Source: Alcaligenes faecalis
GTDB taxonomy: Bacteria; Pseudomonadota; Gammaproteobacteria; Burkholderiales; Burkholderiaceae_B
Assembly: GCF_002443155.1 (NCBI RefSeq)
Contig: NZ_CP023667.1
Coordinates: 558,001 to 622,000, forward strand
Length of the DNA stretch: 64,000 bases
Direction of reading: 5' to 3'
Every line of letters starts with the position of its first letter. Within the stretch, counting starts at the first letter, position 1. The position numbers were made by a program, and so were the translations under genes. This document shows, piece after piece, positions 10,850 to 19,301 of this stretch. Below the pieces are notes generated by a model. That model searched no databases. It saw nothing but the letters and a program-made list of their open reading frames with translations, and had not been told where the DNA came from.

Positions 10850-12252
10850 AACACCGCATTCAACGTATTCATTTTGTAGGGATTGGCGGCTCGGGCATGA
10901 GCGGCATTGCCGAAGTCATGCTGAACCTGGGCTTTGCCATCAGTGGCTCGGATATCCAGGAAACGGCGGTGACCCGTCGTCTGGAGCAACTGGGTGCTCG
11001 CATCGTGATCGGCCATCAAGCTGAAAACGTCGCTGGCATGGGCGCTATCGTGACTTCCACCGCTATTGCGGGCGATAACCCTGAAGTGCTGGCCGCGCGC
11101 GCTGCCCGTATTCCGGTGGTGCCTCGTGCCCTGATGCTGGCCGAGCTGATGCGCTTGAAGCGCGGCATTGCCGTGGCCGGTACGCACGGCAAGACCACCA
11201 CCACCAGTCTGGTCGCCAGCCTGTTGGGCGCGGCTGATCTGGACCCCACTTTTGTGATCGGTGGTCGCCTGAATTCGGCCGGTGCCAATGCCCGCCTGGG
11301 GCAGGGTGATTACATCGTGGTGGAAGCTGACGAGTCCGACGCTTCCTTCCTGAATCTGCTGCCGGTGATGGCCATCATCACTAATATCGACGTAGACCAT
11401 ATGGACACCTATGGTCATGACGTTGCCCGGCTGAAAAGCGCCTTCATCGACTTCACGCATCGCCTGCCGTTTTACGGCAGCGCCATCGTGTGCAACGACG
11501 ATGCGAATGTGCGCGAAATCATTCCTTTTGTATCGCGGCCTGTCACGACTTACGGCATTGATACCGATGCCCAGGTTCGTGCAATCAACATTGAAAGCCG
11601 TGGCACCACCATGTGTTTTGACGTGCAGCGCAAAGGGGCAACAGGCGATCTCCCGCTGCTGTCCGTGTGCCTGAATCTGCCCGGAAAACACAATGTACTC
11701 AATGCCTTGGCCGCCATTGCGGTAGCGACTGAACTGGGTGTCAGTGATGAGGTCATCGCGCGTGGTCTGAAAGAGTTCACGGGCGTGGGGCGCCGCTTCT
11801 CCATGGTGGGAGACTTCCCAGTCTCGACCGAGCATGGCGGTGGCACGTTTACCGTTGTTGACGATTATGGTCACCATCCTGTCGAAATGGCTGCTACCTT
11901 GGCGGCCGCACGGGGTGCTTGGCCTGATCGCCGCATCGTGCTGGCATTCCAGCCACACCGCTACACGCGCACCCGTGATTGCTTTGAAGATTTCGTGCAG
12001 GTACTTAGCCAGGCCGACGCGGTTCTCCTTGGAGAGGTCTATCCCGCCGGCGAGGCTCCCCTTGTGGCCGCCGATGGCCGTGCCTTGAGTCGCGCAGTGC
12101 GTGTGCTCGGCAAGGTCGAACCCATTTTCGTGGCCGAAATCAGCGATATGGCACAGGCCGTTCTGGACTTTGTCCGTGACGGCGATGTGGTGTTGGTAAT
12201 GGGTGCAGGGTCCATCAGCCGGATCCCTGCTCAATTGGGAGAAATGGCATGA
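10846..12252 (+). CDS. murC: UDP-N-acetylmuramate:L-alanine ligase MurC
   Basis: 468 aa cytoplasmic ligase that starts the peptide stem by adding L-alanine to UDP-MurNAc. Seen: N-terminal [14 protein letters not shown] nucleotide-binding loop, ATP-binding GTHGKTTTT at about residues 114-122, EADESDASF, and the C-terminal DDYGHHP and FQPHRYTR motifs. The frame is open from 10819, but the ATG at 10846 gives the standard N-terminus, follows an AAGGAGGG ribosome site and makes a 4-bp overlap with murG. It also overlaps ddl by 4 bp. Confidence 0.96.
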   Translation: MKHRIQRIHFVGIGGSGMSGIAEVMLNLGFAISGSDIQETAVTRRLEQLGARIVIGHQAENVAGMGAIVTSTAIAGDNPEVLAARAARIPVVPRALMLAELMRLKRGIAVAGTHGKTTTTSLVASLLGAADLDPTFVIGGRLNSAGANARLGQGDYIVVEADESDASFLNLLPVMAIITNIDVDHMDTYGHDVARLKSAFIDFTHRLPFYGSAIVCNDDANVREIIPFVSRPVTTYGIDTDAQVRAINIESRGTTMCFDVQRKGATGDLPLLSVCLNLPGKHNVLNALAAIAVATELGVSDEVIARGLKEFTGVGRRFSMVGDFPVSTEHGGGTFTVVDDYGHHPVEMAATLAAARGAWPDRRIVLAFQPHRYTRTRDCFEDFVQVLSQADAVLLGEVYPAGEAPLVAADGRALSRAVRVLGKVEPIFVAEISDMAQAVLDFVRDGDVVLVMGAGSISRIPAQLGEMA

Positions 12253-13199
12253 CAGCGGATTTTGGTCGGGTCGGCGTGTTGTACGGCGGCAAGTCCGCCG
12301 AACGTGAAGTGTCCTTGATGTCGGGCGCAGGCGTGCATGAAGCCCTGTGCAGCATGGGCGTGGATGCGCATTTGTTCGATATGGGCGAGAAAGGACTGAC
12401 CGAACTGGCTCAGGCCGGTTTTGACCGCGTGTTTATTGCTTTGCATGGTCGTTACGGCGAAGACGGCACCTTGCAGGGAGCCCTGGAGTGGATGGGCATC
12501 CCTTACACCGGCAGCGGGGTGATGGCCTCGGGCCTGGCCATGGACAAGATCATGACCAAGCACGTCTGGCAGCACCTGGGCTTGCCGACCCCCGGCTTTG
12601 CGCAGCTGGATCATGTCAGCCAGGTTGCCGCTGCCGTGGAACGTCTGGGCGTGCCCCTGATCATGAAGCCGCCCCATGAAGGCTCCACCGTGGGTGTGGT
12701 GCGTGTGGATCGCGCCGAAGAAGCCGTTGCCGCCTTTGAAACCGCCATGCATTACGACACGGCCGTGCTGGCCGAACAATTCATTCGTGGCCGCGAGCTG
12801 ACGGTGCCCATCATTGGTGTGGGCGCTCAGGCACGTGCCTTGCCCGTGATCGACATCGTGGCCCCGCAAGGCAATTACGACTTTGAACACAAGTATTACT
12901 CGGACGAAACCCAGTACTTCTGTCCTGCAGATCTGTCGCTTGAACTGACGGCGCATATCCAGGATTTATCGGTCCGTGCGTTTAATGCACTGGGCTGCGA
13001 AGGCTGGGGCCGGGCCGACTTCATGCTGGACGAGCAGAACCGCCCCTGGCTGCTGGAGATGAACACCTCTCCTGGCATGACCAGCCACTCTTTGGTGCCC
13101 ATGGCGGCCAAAGCAGAGGGCACCAGCTATGCCCAGTTGTGCGTGAACATTTTGGCAACGGCGCGCTGCAAAGTGCAGGCCATTGCCCGCAGCCTATAG
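12249..13199 (+). CDS. ddl: D-alanine:D-alanine ligase Ddl
   Basis: 316 aa ATP-grasp enzyme making the D-Ala-D-Ala dipeptide used by the MurF half of the fusion upstream. Seen: the [14 protein letters not shown]-terminal motif, [11 protein letters not shown], the ATP-grasp [11 protein letters not shown] segment and the metal/ATP-binding [10 protein letters not shown] near the C-terminus. This is the DdlB type found inside dcw clusters. It overlaps murC by 4 bp; 17 bp separate it from ftsQ, whose GGAG ribosome site lies in that gap. Confidence 0.95.
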   Translation: MTADFGRVGVLYGGKSAEREVSLMSGAGVHEALCSMGVDAHLFDMGEKGLTELAQAGFDRVFIALHGRYGEDGTLQGALEWMGIPYTGSGVMASGLAMDKIMTKHVWQHLGLPTPGFAQLDHVSQVAAAVERLGVPLIMKPPHEGSTVGVVRVDRAEEAVAAFETAMHYDTAVLAEQFIRGRELTVPIIGVGAQARALPVIDIVAPQGNYDFEHKYYSDETQYFCPADLSLELTAHIQDLSVRAFNALGCEGWGRADFMLDEQNRPWLLEMNTSPGMTSHSLVPMAAKAEGTSYAQLCVNILATARCKVQAIARSL

Positions 13200-13216
13200 A
13201 ACGTGGAGCCTGATTC

Positions 13217-14008
13217 ATGTTTTCCGATGCCCGTCTGACCAACCTGATCGCCAATACGCTGGCTTTGCTAGCGGTATCGGCATTGGTGATCGGTGTTGTG
13301 GTTTGGGCGGTGCGTCGTCCGTACTTCAATATCGAGCGCATTCAGATTGAGTCCTCGCAGGGCGAGCCTCTGGCCTATGTGACTCCTGAAGGGGTGAAAG
13401 CCACGATTGCCGGTCGCCTGCAGGGCAACTTCTTCACGGTGGATCTGGACCAGTCCCGCGCCTTGATTGAAACGGCTCCCTGGGTACGACGCGCGCAAAT
13501 TCGCCGCGTCTGGCCCAACAGCCTGTCGGTACGGATTGAAGAACAGCAGCCGCTGGCCTACTGGAATGAAGACGAGATGATCAACACCTGGGGTGAGTCA
13601 TTTTCGGCCAACAAGGCGGTGGTGCCGGATGACGTGGATTTGCCCCAGCTCAGCGGCCCTCCGAATTCGGAGCGTCTGGTGGTGCAACGGTATGCCGAGC
13701 TGGCACGCTGGTTTGGCCCTCTGGATGTGCAGGTCAGCGAAGTGACCTTGAGCCCGCGCTATGCCTGGGATGTAGTTTTGTCTAACGGAATGCAGTTGAG
13801 CCTGGGCCGAGACCCAGCTGCGGATATTGCTGATCCGCACGGTCGCAAGGGTGCATTGCCCTTTGCGGTACGTGTTGAACGATTTGTGCAGGCCTGGCCT
13901 GCCTTGATGCAACGGCTTGGCGACCGTGCTTTGCAAAGTGCCGATTTACGTTACCCGAATGGCTTTGCGATAACGCTGGCTCCGGTTTCATCTACCCCTG
14001 TGAAGTAA
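13217..14008 (+). CDS. ftsQ: Cell division protein FtsQ
   Basis: 263 aa bitopic divisome protein. Seen: short cytoplasmic N-terminus, one transmembrane helix at about residues 11-30, a POTRA-type domain (about 36-110, including the TAPWVRRAQIRRVWP stretch typical of the domain) and a C-terminal beta domain. It partners FtsL and FtsB and recruits later division proteins. It follows ddl by 17 bp and precedes ftsA by 7 bp, so the three look co-transcribed. Confidence 0.93.
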   Translation: MFSDARLTNLIANTLALLAVSALVIGVVVWAVRRPYFNIERIQIESSQGEPLAYVTPEGVKATIAGRLQGNFFTVDLDQSRALIETAPWVRRAQIRRVWPNSLSVRIEEQQPLAYWNEDEMINTWGESFSANKAVVPDDVDLPQLSGPPNSERLVVQRYAELARWFGPLDVQVSEVTLSPRYAWDVVLSNGMQLSLGRDPAADIADPHGRKGALPFAVRVERFVQAWPALMQRLGDRALQSADLRYPNGFAITLAPVSSTPVK

Positions 14009-14015
14009 AGAACAT

Positions 14016-15242
14016 ATGACTCGTGACATCAAAGACCTGATCGTTGCATTGGACATCGGCACCAGCAAAGTGGTTGCGGTGGTGGCCGAAGTGCTGCCGG
14101 AAGGCCGGTTTGAAGTGCTTGGTCTGGGCCAGCATGAATCCCAGGGCATGCGCAAAGGGGTGGTCGTCAATATCGAGACGACGGTCAATTCCATCCAGCG
14201 CGCTCTGGAAGAGGCGGAGCTGATGGCCGATTGCAAGATCCGTGAGGTCTACACCGGCATTGCAGGCAGCCACATCACCAGCTTCAACTCCAGCGGCATG
14301 GTGGCGGTGAAAGACAAGGAAGTGACGGCAACCGATGTGGCGCGCGTGATCGAAACGGCCAAGGCCGTGAACATCCCCACCGACCAGCAAGTGCTGCACG
14401 TGCTGACGCAGGAATTCATTGTGGATTCGCAAGAAGACATTCGCGAGCCCATTGGCATGAGCGGTCTGCGCCTGGAAGTGCGGGTGCACATTGTGACCGG
14501 TGCGGTCAGCGCAGCGCAGAACATCGTGAAATGCGTGCGTCGTTGCGGTCTGGAAGTGCAGGACCTGATTTTGCAGCCTTTGGCCTCCAGCCTGTCCTGC
14601 CTGACCGCGGACGAGAAGGAGCTAGGCGTGGTGCTAGTGGATATTGGCGGCGGTACGACCGACATCGCCATCTACACCGGCGGTGCTATCCGTCATACCG
14701 ACGTGATCCCGATTGCCGGCGACCAGATCACCAGCGATATCGCTGCCATGTTGCGCACCCCTACGCCGGATGCGGAAGAGATCAAGCTGCGCTTTGGTGT
14801 GGCCAAGCAATCGCTGGCTCATCCGGAAGAAATGATTGAAGTGCCCGGCCTGGGTGATCGCCCCAACCGTCAGGTAAAGCGCCAGGCTTTGGGGGCCGTG
14901 ATCGAGCCGCGTGTGGAAGAGCTGTTTACCTTCGTGCAGCAAAGCCTGCGCGAATCGGGCTACGAAGATTTGTTGTCCTCGGGTGTGGTGCTGACCGGTG
15001 GGACGGCCATGTTGCCGGGCATCGTGGAACTGGCCGAGGACGTGTTCCTGAAACCGGTGCGTATCGCAGTGCCCAGCTACGAAGGCAGCCTGGCTGATGT
15101 GATGCGCAACCCCCGTTTTTCGACGGTGATGGGTCTGTTGACCGAAGCTCGCCTGCAAAGCGCTCGTGGCCGCAAAGTGGCCCAGCAAAAAGGCAGTGTC
15201 AAAGGTCTGATGGCACGCATGAAGGAATGGTTCATGAATTAA
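14016..15242 (+). CDS. ftsA: Cell division protein FtsA
   Basis: 408 aa actin-like ATPase that tethers FtsZ to the membrane. Seen: phosphate-1 loop ALDIGTSKV at residues 11-19, the phosphate-2 motif LVDIGGGTTD, the LTGGTAMLPGI adenosine segment, and a short amphipathic C-terminal helix (GLMARMKEWFMN) that should insert in the membrane. Length is normal. It lies 7 bp after ftsQ. 172 bp separate it from ftsZ, the largest gap inside the division cluster. Confidence 0.96.
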   Translation: MTRDIKDLIVALDIGTSKVVAVVAEVLPEGRFEVLGLGQHESQGMRKGVVVNIETTVNSIQRALEEAELMADCKIREVYTGIAGSHITSFNSSGMVAVKDKEVTATDVARVIETAKAVNIPTDQQVLHVLTQEFIVDSQEDIREPIGMSGLRLEVRVHIVTGAVSAAQNIVKCVRRCGLEVQDLILQPLASSLSCLTADEKELGVVLVDIGGGTTDIAIYTGGAIRHTDVIPIAGDQITSDIAAMLRTPTPDAEEIKLRFGVAKQSLAHPEEMIEVPGLGDRPNRQVKRQALGAVIEPRVEELFTFVQQSLRESGYEDLLSSGVVLTGGTAMLPGIVELAEDVFLKPVRIAVPSYEGSLADVMRNPRFSTVMGLLTEARLQSARGRKVAQQKGSVKGLMARMKEWFMN

Positions 15243-15414
15243 GGGCGTTGCAAGACGCTCAGGTCGGGCAGCCTGAAAGGGCAGTCCAGGAGGCAGTTCA
15301 AACCGAGTGCGAACCCTTTTGGTTGGCAGATGTTTTGAGCTGATTCCAAATTTCAGTTGTATCGGGGAAGTACGTAGAAACTTGACTAATTAAGTGTTTG
15401 AGTGGGAGTCAATC
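15243..15414 (+). promoter_or_regulatory. ftsA-ftsZ intergenic region, probable ftsZ leader
   Basis: 172 bp without a gene between two genes that are usually close together. It ends with the ftsZ ribosome site (GGGAG at about 15404). A TTGACT hexamer at 15382-15387 resembles a -35 element, but nothing like a -10 box lies 16-18 bp after it. An additional ftsZ promoter is plausible from the gap size and from other bacteria, but it is not demonstrated by the sequence. Confidence 0.3.
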
Positions 15415-16581
15415 ATGATGAACTTTGAAATGTTAGATACCAGCGGTAGCGGCACGGTCATCAAGGTCGTGGGTGTGGGCGGCGCAGGCGGTAACGCTGT
15501 GATGCATATGATCAATTCTGGTGTTCAGGGCGTTGATTTCATCTGCGCCAATACCGACTCGCAGGCTCTGGCCAGCAGCGATGCACCTATCCAGATCCGT
15601 CTGGGCCGCAGCGGCCTGGGCGCCGGTGCCAAGCCTGACCAAGGCCGTGCGGCTGCTGAAACGGCTCGCGAAGAAATTCGTGCAGCTTTGAACGGCGCCA
15701 ATATGGTGTTCATCACGGCCGGTATGGGCGGTGGCACCGGTACGGGTGCCAGCCCCGTTGTTGCCGAAGTGGCCAAGGAATTGGGCATTTTGACCGTGGG
15801 CGTAGTCACCAAACCTTTCTCCTTTGAAGGCAATCGCCGTTTGCGCATGGCCGAAGAAGGGATCGAGGAGCTGAGCAAGCACGTTCACTCCCTGATCGTT
15901 GTATTGAATGAAAACCTGTATGACTTGATGGATGAGGACGCAACGCAGTCCGATTGCTTCAAGGCAGCTGACGATGTCTTGCACAATGCCTGCGCCGGTA
16001 TTGCCGAGATCATCAATGTTGAAGGTAACGTGAACGTCGACTTTGAAGACGTGAAAACCATCATGGGCGAGCAAGGTCAGGCCATGATGGGTACGGCTGT
16101 GGCTTCTGGCTCGAACCGCGCTCGTGAAGCGGCCGAGCGTGCCATCGCTTGCCCATTGCTGGAAGGTGTGGACCTGCACGGTGCCCGCGGCATGCTGGTG
16201 AACATTACGTCCTCCTCGTCCCTGAAGATGCGCGAAACGCGCGAAATCATGGACACCATCCGTGGCTACGCTGCAGAAGACGCCACCGTTATCTTTGGTA
16301 CCGCTTACGATGAGTCCATGGGCGACAGCCTGCGCGTGACCGTTGTGGCTACCGGCCTGGGTCGCAAGCAAGCGCGCCCACAGTTGGTACAAAACAACGA
16401 AGAAGTGTTACGTACAGGTACGGACAACATGCCTGTCATCGGCGCTGATTACGCCAATGCCGACGTGCCTGCCGTCATCCGCAACCCACGCAGCCAGGCT
16501 TCGGCTCAGGTGCGTGCTCTGGAGACAGCCGGTATGGATCACTTCGATATTCCGGCGTTCTTGCGCAAGCAGGCTGATTAA
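15415..16581 (+). CDS. ftsZ: Cell division protein FtsZ
   Basis: 388 aa tubulin-like GTPase that forms the Z ring. Seen: GTP-binding GVGGAGGNAV near the N-terminus, the tubulin signature GGGTGTG at residues 105-111, and the conserved C-terminal peptide DIPAFLRKQ, the docking site for FtsA/ZipA. The frame is open from a GTG at 15394, but tandem ATGs at 15415 and 15418 follow a GGGAG ribosome site and give the family N-terminus; 15415 was taken. The linker before the C-terminal peptide is short (about 50 residues). Confidence 0.96.
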   Translation: MMNFEMLDTSGSGTVIKVVGVGGAGGNAVMHMINSGVQGVDFICANTDSQALASSDAPIQIRLGRSGLGAGAKPDQGRAAAETAREEIRAALNGANMVFITAGMGGGTGTGASPVVAEVAKELGILTVGVVTKPFSFEGNRRLRMAEEGIEELSKHVHSLIVVLNENLYDLMDEDATQSDCFKAADDVLHNACAGIAEIINVEGNVNVDFEDVKTIMGEQGQAMMGTAVASGSNRAREAAERAIACPLLEGVDLHGARGMLVNITSSSSLKMRETREIMDTIRGYAAEDATVIFGTAYDESMGDSLRVTVVATGLGRKQARPQLVQNNEEVLRTGTDNMPVIGADYANADVPAVIRNPRSQASAQVRALETAGMDHFDIPAFLRKQAD

Positions 16582-16632
16582 AAATCAGGTTCGGCGATTA
16601 CCCGAGTCGCCAATTTGATTTCTCCCACGACT

Positions 16633-16658
16633 CCCCCTGGACGTTCGCGTTCAGGGGG
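16633..16658 (+). other. Stable hairpin between ftsZ and lpxC
   Basis: An 11-bp stem CCCCCTGGACG / CGTTCAGGGGG (one G-U pair, all others Watson-Crick) capped by TTCG. It is not followed by a run of T (the next bases are CGTAAGTGC), so it does not look like a complete intrinsic terminator. It could protect the 3' end of ftsZ mRNA or cause partial termination before lpxC. Confidence 0.5.
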
Positions 16659-16791
16659 CGTAAGTGCTTTGTTGTGTCGTGGTGTTTGACGCTTGACAAT
16701 GACGTATGCTTGAAGAAAGCCTATAGTGGATAACCCGTATTACGGTTACAATAGTCTTTGCGAACAACACTTTACAAGTACAAGAACAGCT

Positions 16792-17715
16792 ATGCTTCGT
16801 CAGCGCACCATCAAGAATGTCATCAGTACCAAAGGAGTCGGCTTGCACTCTGGTCGTCGTGTCGAACTGACACTGCGCCCTGCTGCGCCTGACACGGGTA
16901 TTGTGTTTCACCGTATCGATCTGCCCGAAATCGTGGATTTGCCCGCGCAGGCAGACAAGGTCGGTGGTACGCGTATGGCTTCTGTGCTGATCAAGGATAA
17001 TGTCCGGGTGTCGACCGTAGAGCATTTGATGTCGGCCATCGCTGGCCTGGGCATTGATAATCTGCACGTGGACCTGACAGCCGAAGAAGTACCCATCATG
17101 GATGGCAGTGCCGGTACGTTTGTGTACTTGTTGCGCTCGGCAGGCCTGCAAGAGCAGGAAGCTGCCAAGAAGTTTTTGCGTGTCCTCAAGCCCATCGAAG
17201 TTTCTGAAGGCGAGGGGCAGGACATTAAATGGGCCCGTCTGGAGCCCTATGAAGGCTTTGCCCTTCAGTTTTCCATCGATTTTCACCACCCGGCCATTGA
17301 TGCAACGGCCAATTTTGCCGAGGTGGATTTTGCGCACGACTCGTACGTGAAGACCATTTCGCGTGCGCGCACCTTCGGGTTCGCCAGCGAAGTGGAAGCC
17401 TTGCGTGCGGCTGGTCTGGCCCGTGGCGGCAGTTTGGACAATGCCATCGTCATGGACGAGTACCGCGTTCTGAACAGCGACGGTCTGCGTTACGAGGACG
17501 AGTTCGTCAAGCACAAGATTCTTGATGCCATTGGCGACTTGTACCTGATTGGCCACCCCCTGATTGCTCGCTATGTGGCGTGCAAATCCGGCCATGGTTT
17601 GAACAACCAGTTGGCGCGCGCCTTGCTCGCCGCCCAGGATAGCTGGGAACTGGTGACTTTCGAGTCTGCTGCCAGTGCACCCCATGCATTTTCCAGCGAG
17701 TGGAAATTCGCTTGA
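16792..17715 (+). CDS. lpxC: UDP-3-O-acyl-N-acetylglucosamine deacetylase LpxC
   Basis: 307 aa zinc enzyme that commits UDP-acyl-GlcNAc to lipid A synthesis. Seen: [19 protein letters not shown] start, the first zinc His in TVEHLMSA (about residue 79), the second His and the Asp in the HKILDAIGD block, and the KSGHGLNN motif carrying the catalytic His. The frame is open from 16726, but 16792 gives the exact family N-terminus. The 210-bp gap after ftsZ contains a hairpin and a perfect TTGACA at 16693; the best -10 candidate (TATAGT, 16722) is 23 bp away, so the promoter is uncertain. The gene ends 33 bp from the convergent DUF721 gene. Confidence 0.96.
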   Translation: MLRQRTIKNVISTKGVGLHSGRRVELTLRPAAPDTGIVFHRIDLPEIVDLPAQADKVGGTRMASVLIKDNVRVSTVEHLMSAIAGLGIDNLHVDLTAEEVPIMDGSAGTFVYLLRSAGLQEQEAAKKFLRVLKPIEVSEGEGQDIKWARLEPYEGFALQFSIDFHHPAIDATANFAEVDFAHDSYVKTISRARTFGFASEVEALRAAGLARGGSLDNAIVMDEYRVLNSDGLRYEDEFVKHKILDAIGDLYLIGHPLIARYVACKSGHGLNNQLARALLAAQDSWELVTFESAASAPHAFSSEWKFA

Positions 17716-17748
17716 TCCTTGCCTAGGGTTCCGATCTTGGTGCTTTGT

Positions 17749-18231
17749 TTAGCCGCGATGATGACGCAACAAGCGTTCGATGGCTTGCGCCAAGGGACCT
17801 TGCGGCAATGAGTCATGCAGCTTTTCGAACGATTCCAAGGCCCGTTCGTCCAGGACTTGTACCTGGCGTGCGGGCTTTTCTGTCACGCTTGCAAACAAAT
17901 GGGCTTGCACGTGCACCAGCGCCTCGCTAATGTTCCAGCCAGCGGCATTCATCTGCCGTGTGACAGTGGGCAAAAGCTGGCGCAGCTTGGCCGCATGCGC
18001 CGCGCTGGGAACTGCCAGCGTCAATTGCTGTCTGTCTATACGGGCTACTTTACAAGCCTTGCCCAAAGCAGGTGGCAAGGCTTTGCTTACATGGGTCTGA
18101 GCCGCCATCAGCTGCCGGGCCATTTCCAGTACCTGGGAACCTTGCTGGTCGCTGGCCAGCCAACCCAAAGCGTGGCTTTGCCCGCTACTGCGTTTTGGCG
18201 CGGATGAGGAAAAAGGAGGCTTCCAGGACAT
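17749..18231 (-). CDS. DUF721 (DciA-like) protein
   Basis: 160 aa protein with the DUF721 domain. Seen: N-terminal Ser/Pro-rich stretch, then the RQQLTLAVPSAAHAAKLRQL core at about residues 85-104, typical of DUF721, and a basic C-terminus. DUF721 includes DciA, which loads the replicative helicase in bacteria without DnaC/DnaI; whether this copy does so is inference. The frame extends upstream to 18261, but ATG 18231 (MSWKPPF) is preferred. Its start is only 18 bp from the divergent M23 peptidase start, so the two promoters must lie inside each other's coding region or overlap. Confidence 0.75.
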   Translation of the reverse strand: MSWKPPFSSSAPKRSSGQSHALGWLASDQQGSQVLEMARQLMAAQTHVSKALPPALGKACKVARIDRQQLTLAVPSAAHAAKLRQLLPTVTRQMNAAGWNISEALVHVQAHLFASVTEKPARQVQVLDERALESFEKLHDSLPQGPLAQAIERLLRHHRG

Positions 18232-18249
18232 GTTCGAGGTTATACGAGA

Positions 18250-19182
18250 GTGGATCAACATAAAGACTATACGTCCTTAGATGCCAAAGCCAAAGGGGTC
18301 CGCCGTACGGTGATCGCCCTGGTGGCCTTGGTGTCGCTGGGCGTTTCCGCAGCGGCGGGAGCTCTGGTGCAGTCGCACTGGGGTGAACGCAGCGGTGTGT
18401 CGCTGGATGCGGATATGGCCCAAAGCCAGGCCGCCGCCATGCAGGACAACGTTACCCGCCTGGCTGAGAAAGTCGGCGGTTTGCAGGCCAAGCTGATCGA
18501 GATGGATGGTGTCAGCAAGCGCGTGGCCAAGGCTGCCGGGATCGAGTATACCGATCCGGAGCTGGCCGGTGCCATGCCTGTGCAGGATCTGGCCGTCATG
18601 GACAGCATGGATGGCGCTGACCTGGTCTGGAACGCCGACCGTTTGGGCGAGCAGCTGGATAATCTGGCCAAACAGATGTCCGAGCAGCAGGACTGGTTCC
18701 AGATGCTGGATACGGTGCTGACCGAGCGCACCGGCAACGAAGCCCGCTTGCCCAATTACCGTCCGGTGGATTATGACGAGGTAGCTTCCTCCTTTGGCTG
18801 GCGTCGTCACCCGATTTCGGGTCGCCACGCCCTGCACGAGGGGCTGGATTTCCCGGCTCCCAAGGGCACGCCTATTTATGCGGCCTCTGGCGGGGTCGTG
18901 TCCGAAGCCCGCTATATGACAGGCTACGGCAAGCTGGTGGAAATCAATCACGGCAATGGCATGAGCACGCGATACGCCCATGCGTCATCAATCGTTGTTA
19001 AATTAGGCGACGTAGTAGAAAAAGGGCAGTTGATCGCCCGCGTTGGATCTACTGGCCAGTCCACAGGCTCACACCTGCACTTTGAAGTGCGCATGGCCGG
19101 ACATGCCCTGGATCCCAAGCTTTTTCTGCCGGCGCGTGAGTACGTAGAGCAGCAAGTCGCGCAATTGGATTCGGACAAGTAG
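18250..19182 (+). CDS. M23 family (LytM-type) metallopeptidase
   Basis: 310 aa. Seen: a transmembrane segment at about residues 22-42, a coiled-coil-like region (55-95 and 125-155), then a C-terminal peptidase_M23 domain from about residue 175. Zinc ligands are visible in HEGLDF and in GSHLHFEVR, so the domain appears catalytically intact, unlike EnvC/NlpD-type activators. It should act on peptidoglycan in the periplasm. The start is GTG at 18250. It lies 119 bp upstream of secA in the place where E. coli has secM; the arrangement lpxC, DUF721, M23, secA is familiar from betaproteobacteria. Confidence 0.85.
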   Translation: MDQHKDYTSLDAKAKGVRRTVIALVALVSLGVSAAAGALVQSHWGERSGVSLDADMAQSQAAAMQDNVTRLAEKVGGLQAKLIEMDGVSKRVAKAAGIEYTDPELAGAMPVQDLAVMDSMDGADLVWNADRLGEQLDNLAKQMSEQQDWFQMLDTVLTERTGNEARLPNYRPVDYDEVASSFGWRRHPISGRHALHEGLDFPAPKGTPIYAASGGVVSEARYMTGYGKLVEINHGNGMSTRYAHASSIVVKLGDVVEKGQLIARVGSTGQSTGSHLHFEVRMAGHALDPKLFLPAREYVEQQVAQLDSDK

Positions 19183-19301
19183 TTCCGTCTTGCAGCATGT
19201 GCGTTAAACTGATTGTTTGCTTGCGCATCCCTTTTAACCAGAGATAGGCTCGAGGCACAGATTCAAGCCCTTGCGGCCTCGCCTACATTGACGACACAAG
19301 A

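Noticed and set aside
15382..15410. ftsZ promoter at TTGACT
   Set aside because: Only the -35-like hexamer is present; the region at -10 distance reads GAGTGGGAGTC, which is the ribosome site.
16681..16752. Clear promoter for lpxC
   Set aside because: TTGACA at 16693 is perfect, but no -10 box lies 16-18 bp away (TATAGT is 23 bp away), and TACAAT at 16747 lacks a -35.
19183..19301. SecM-like arrest peptide upstream of secA
   Set aside because: No frame with a FxxxxWIxxxxGIRAGP-type sequence is present in the leader.
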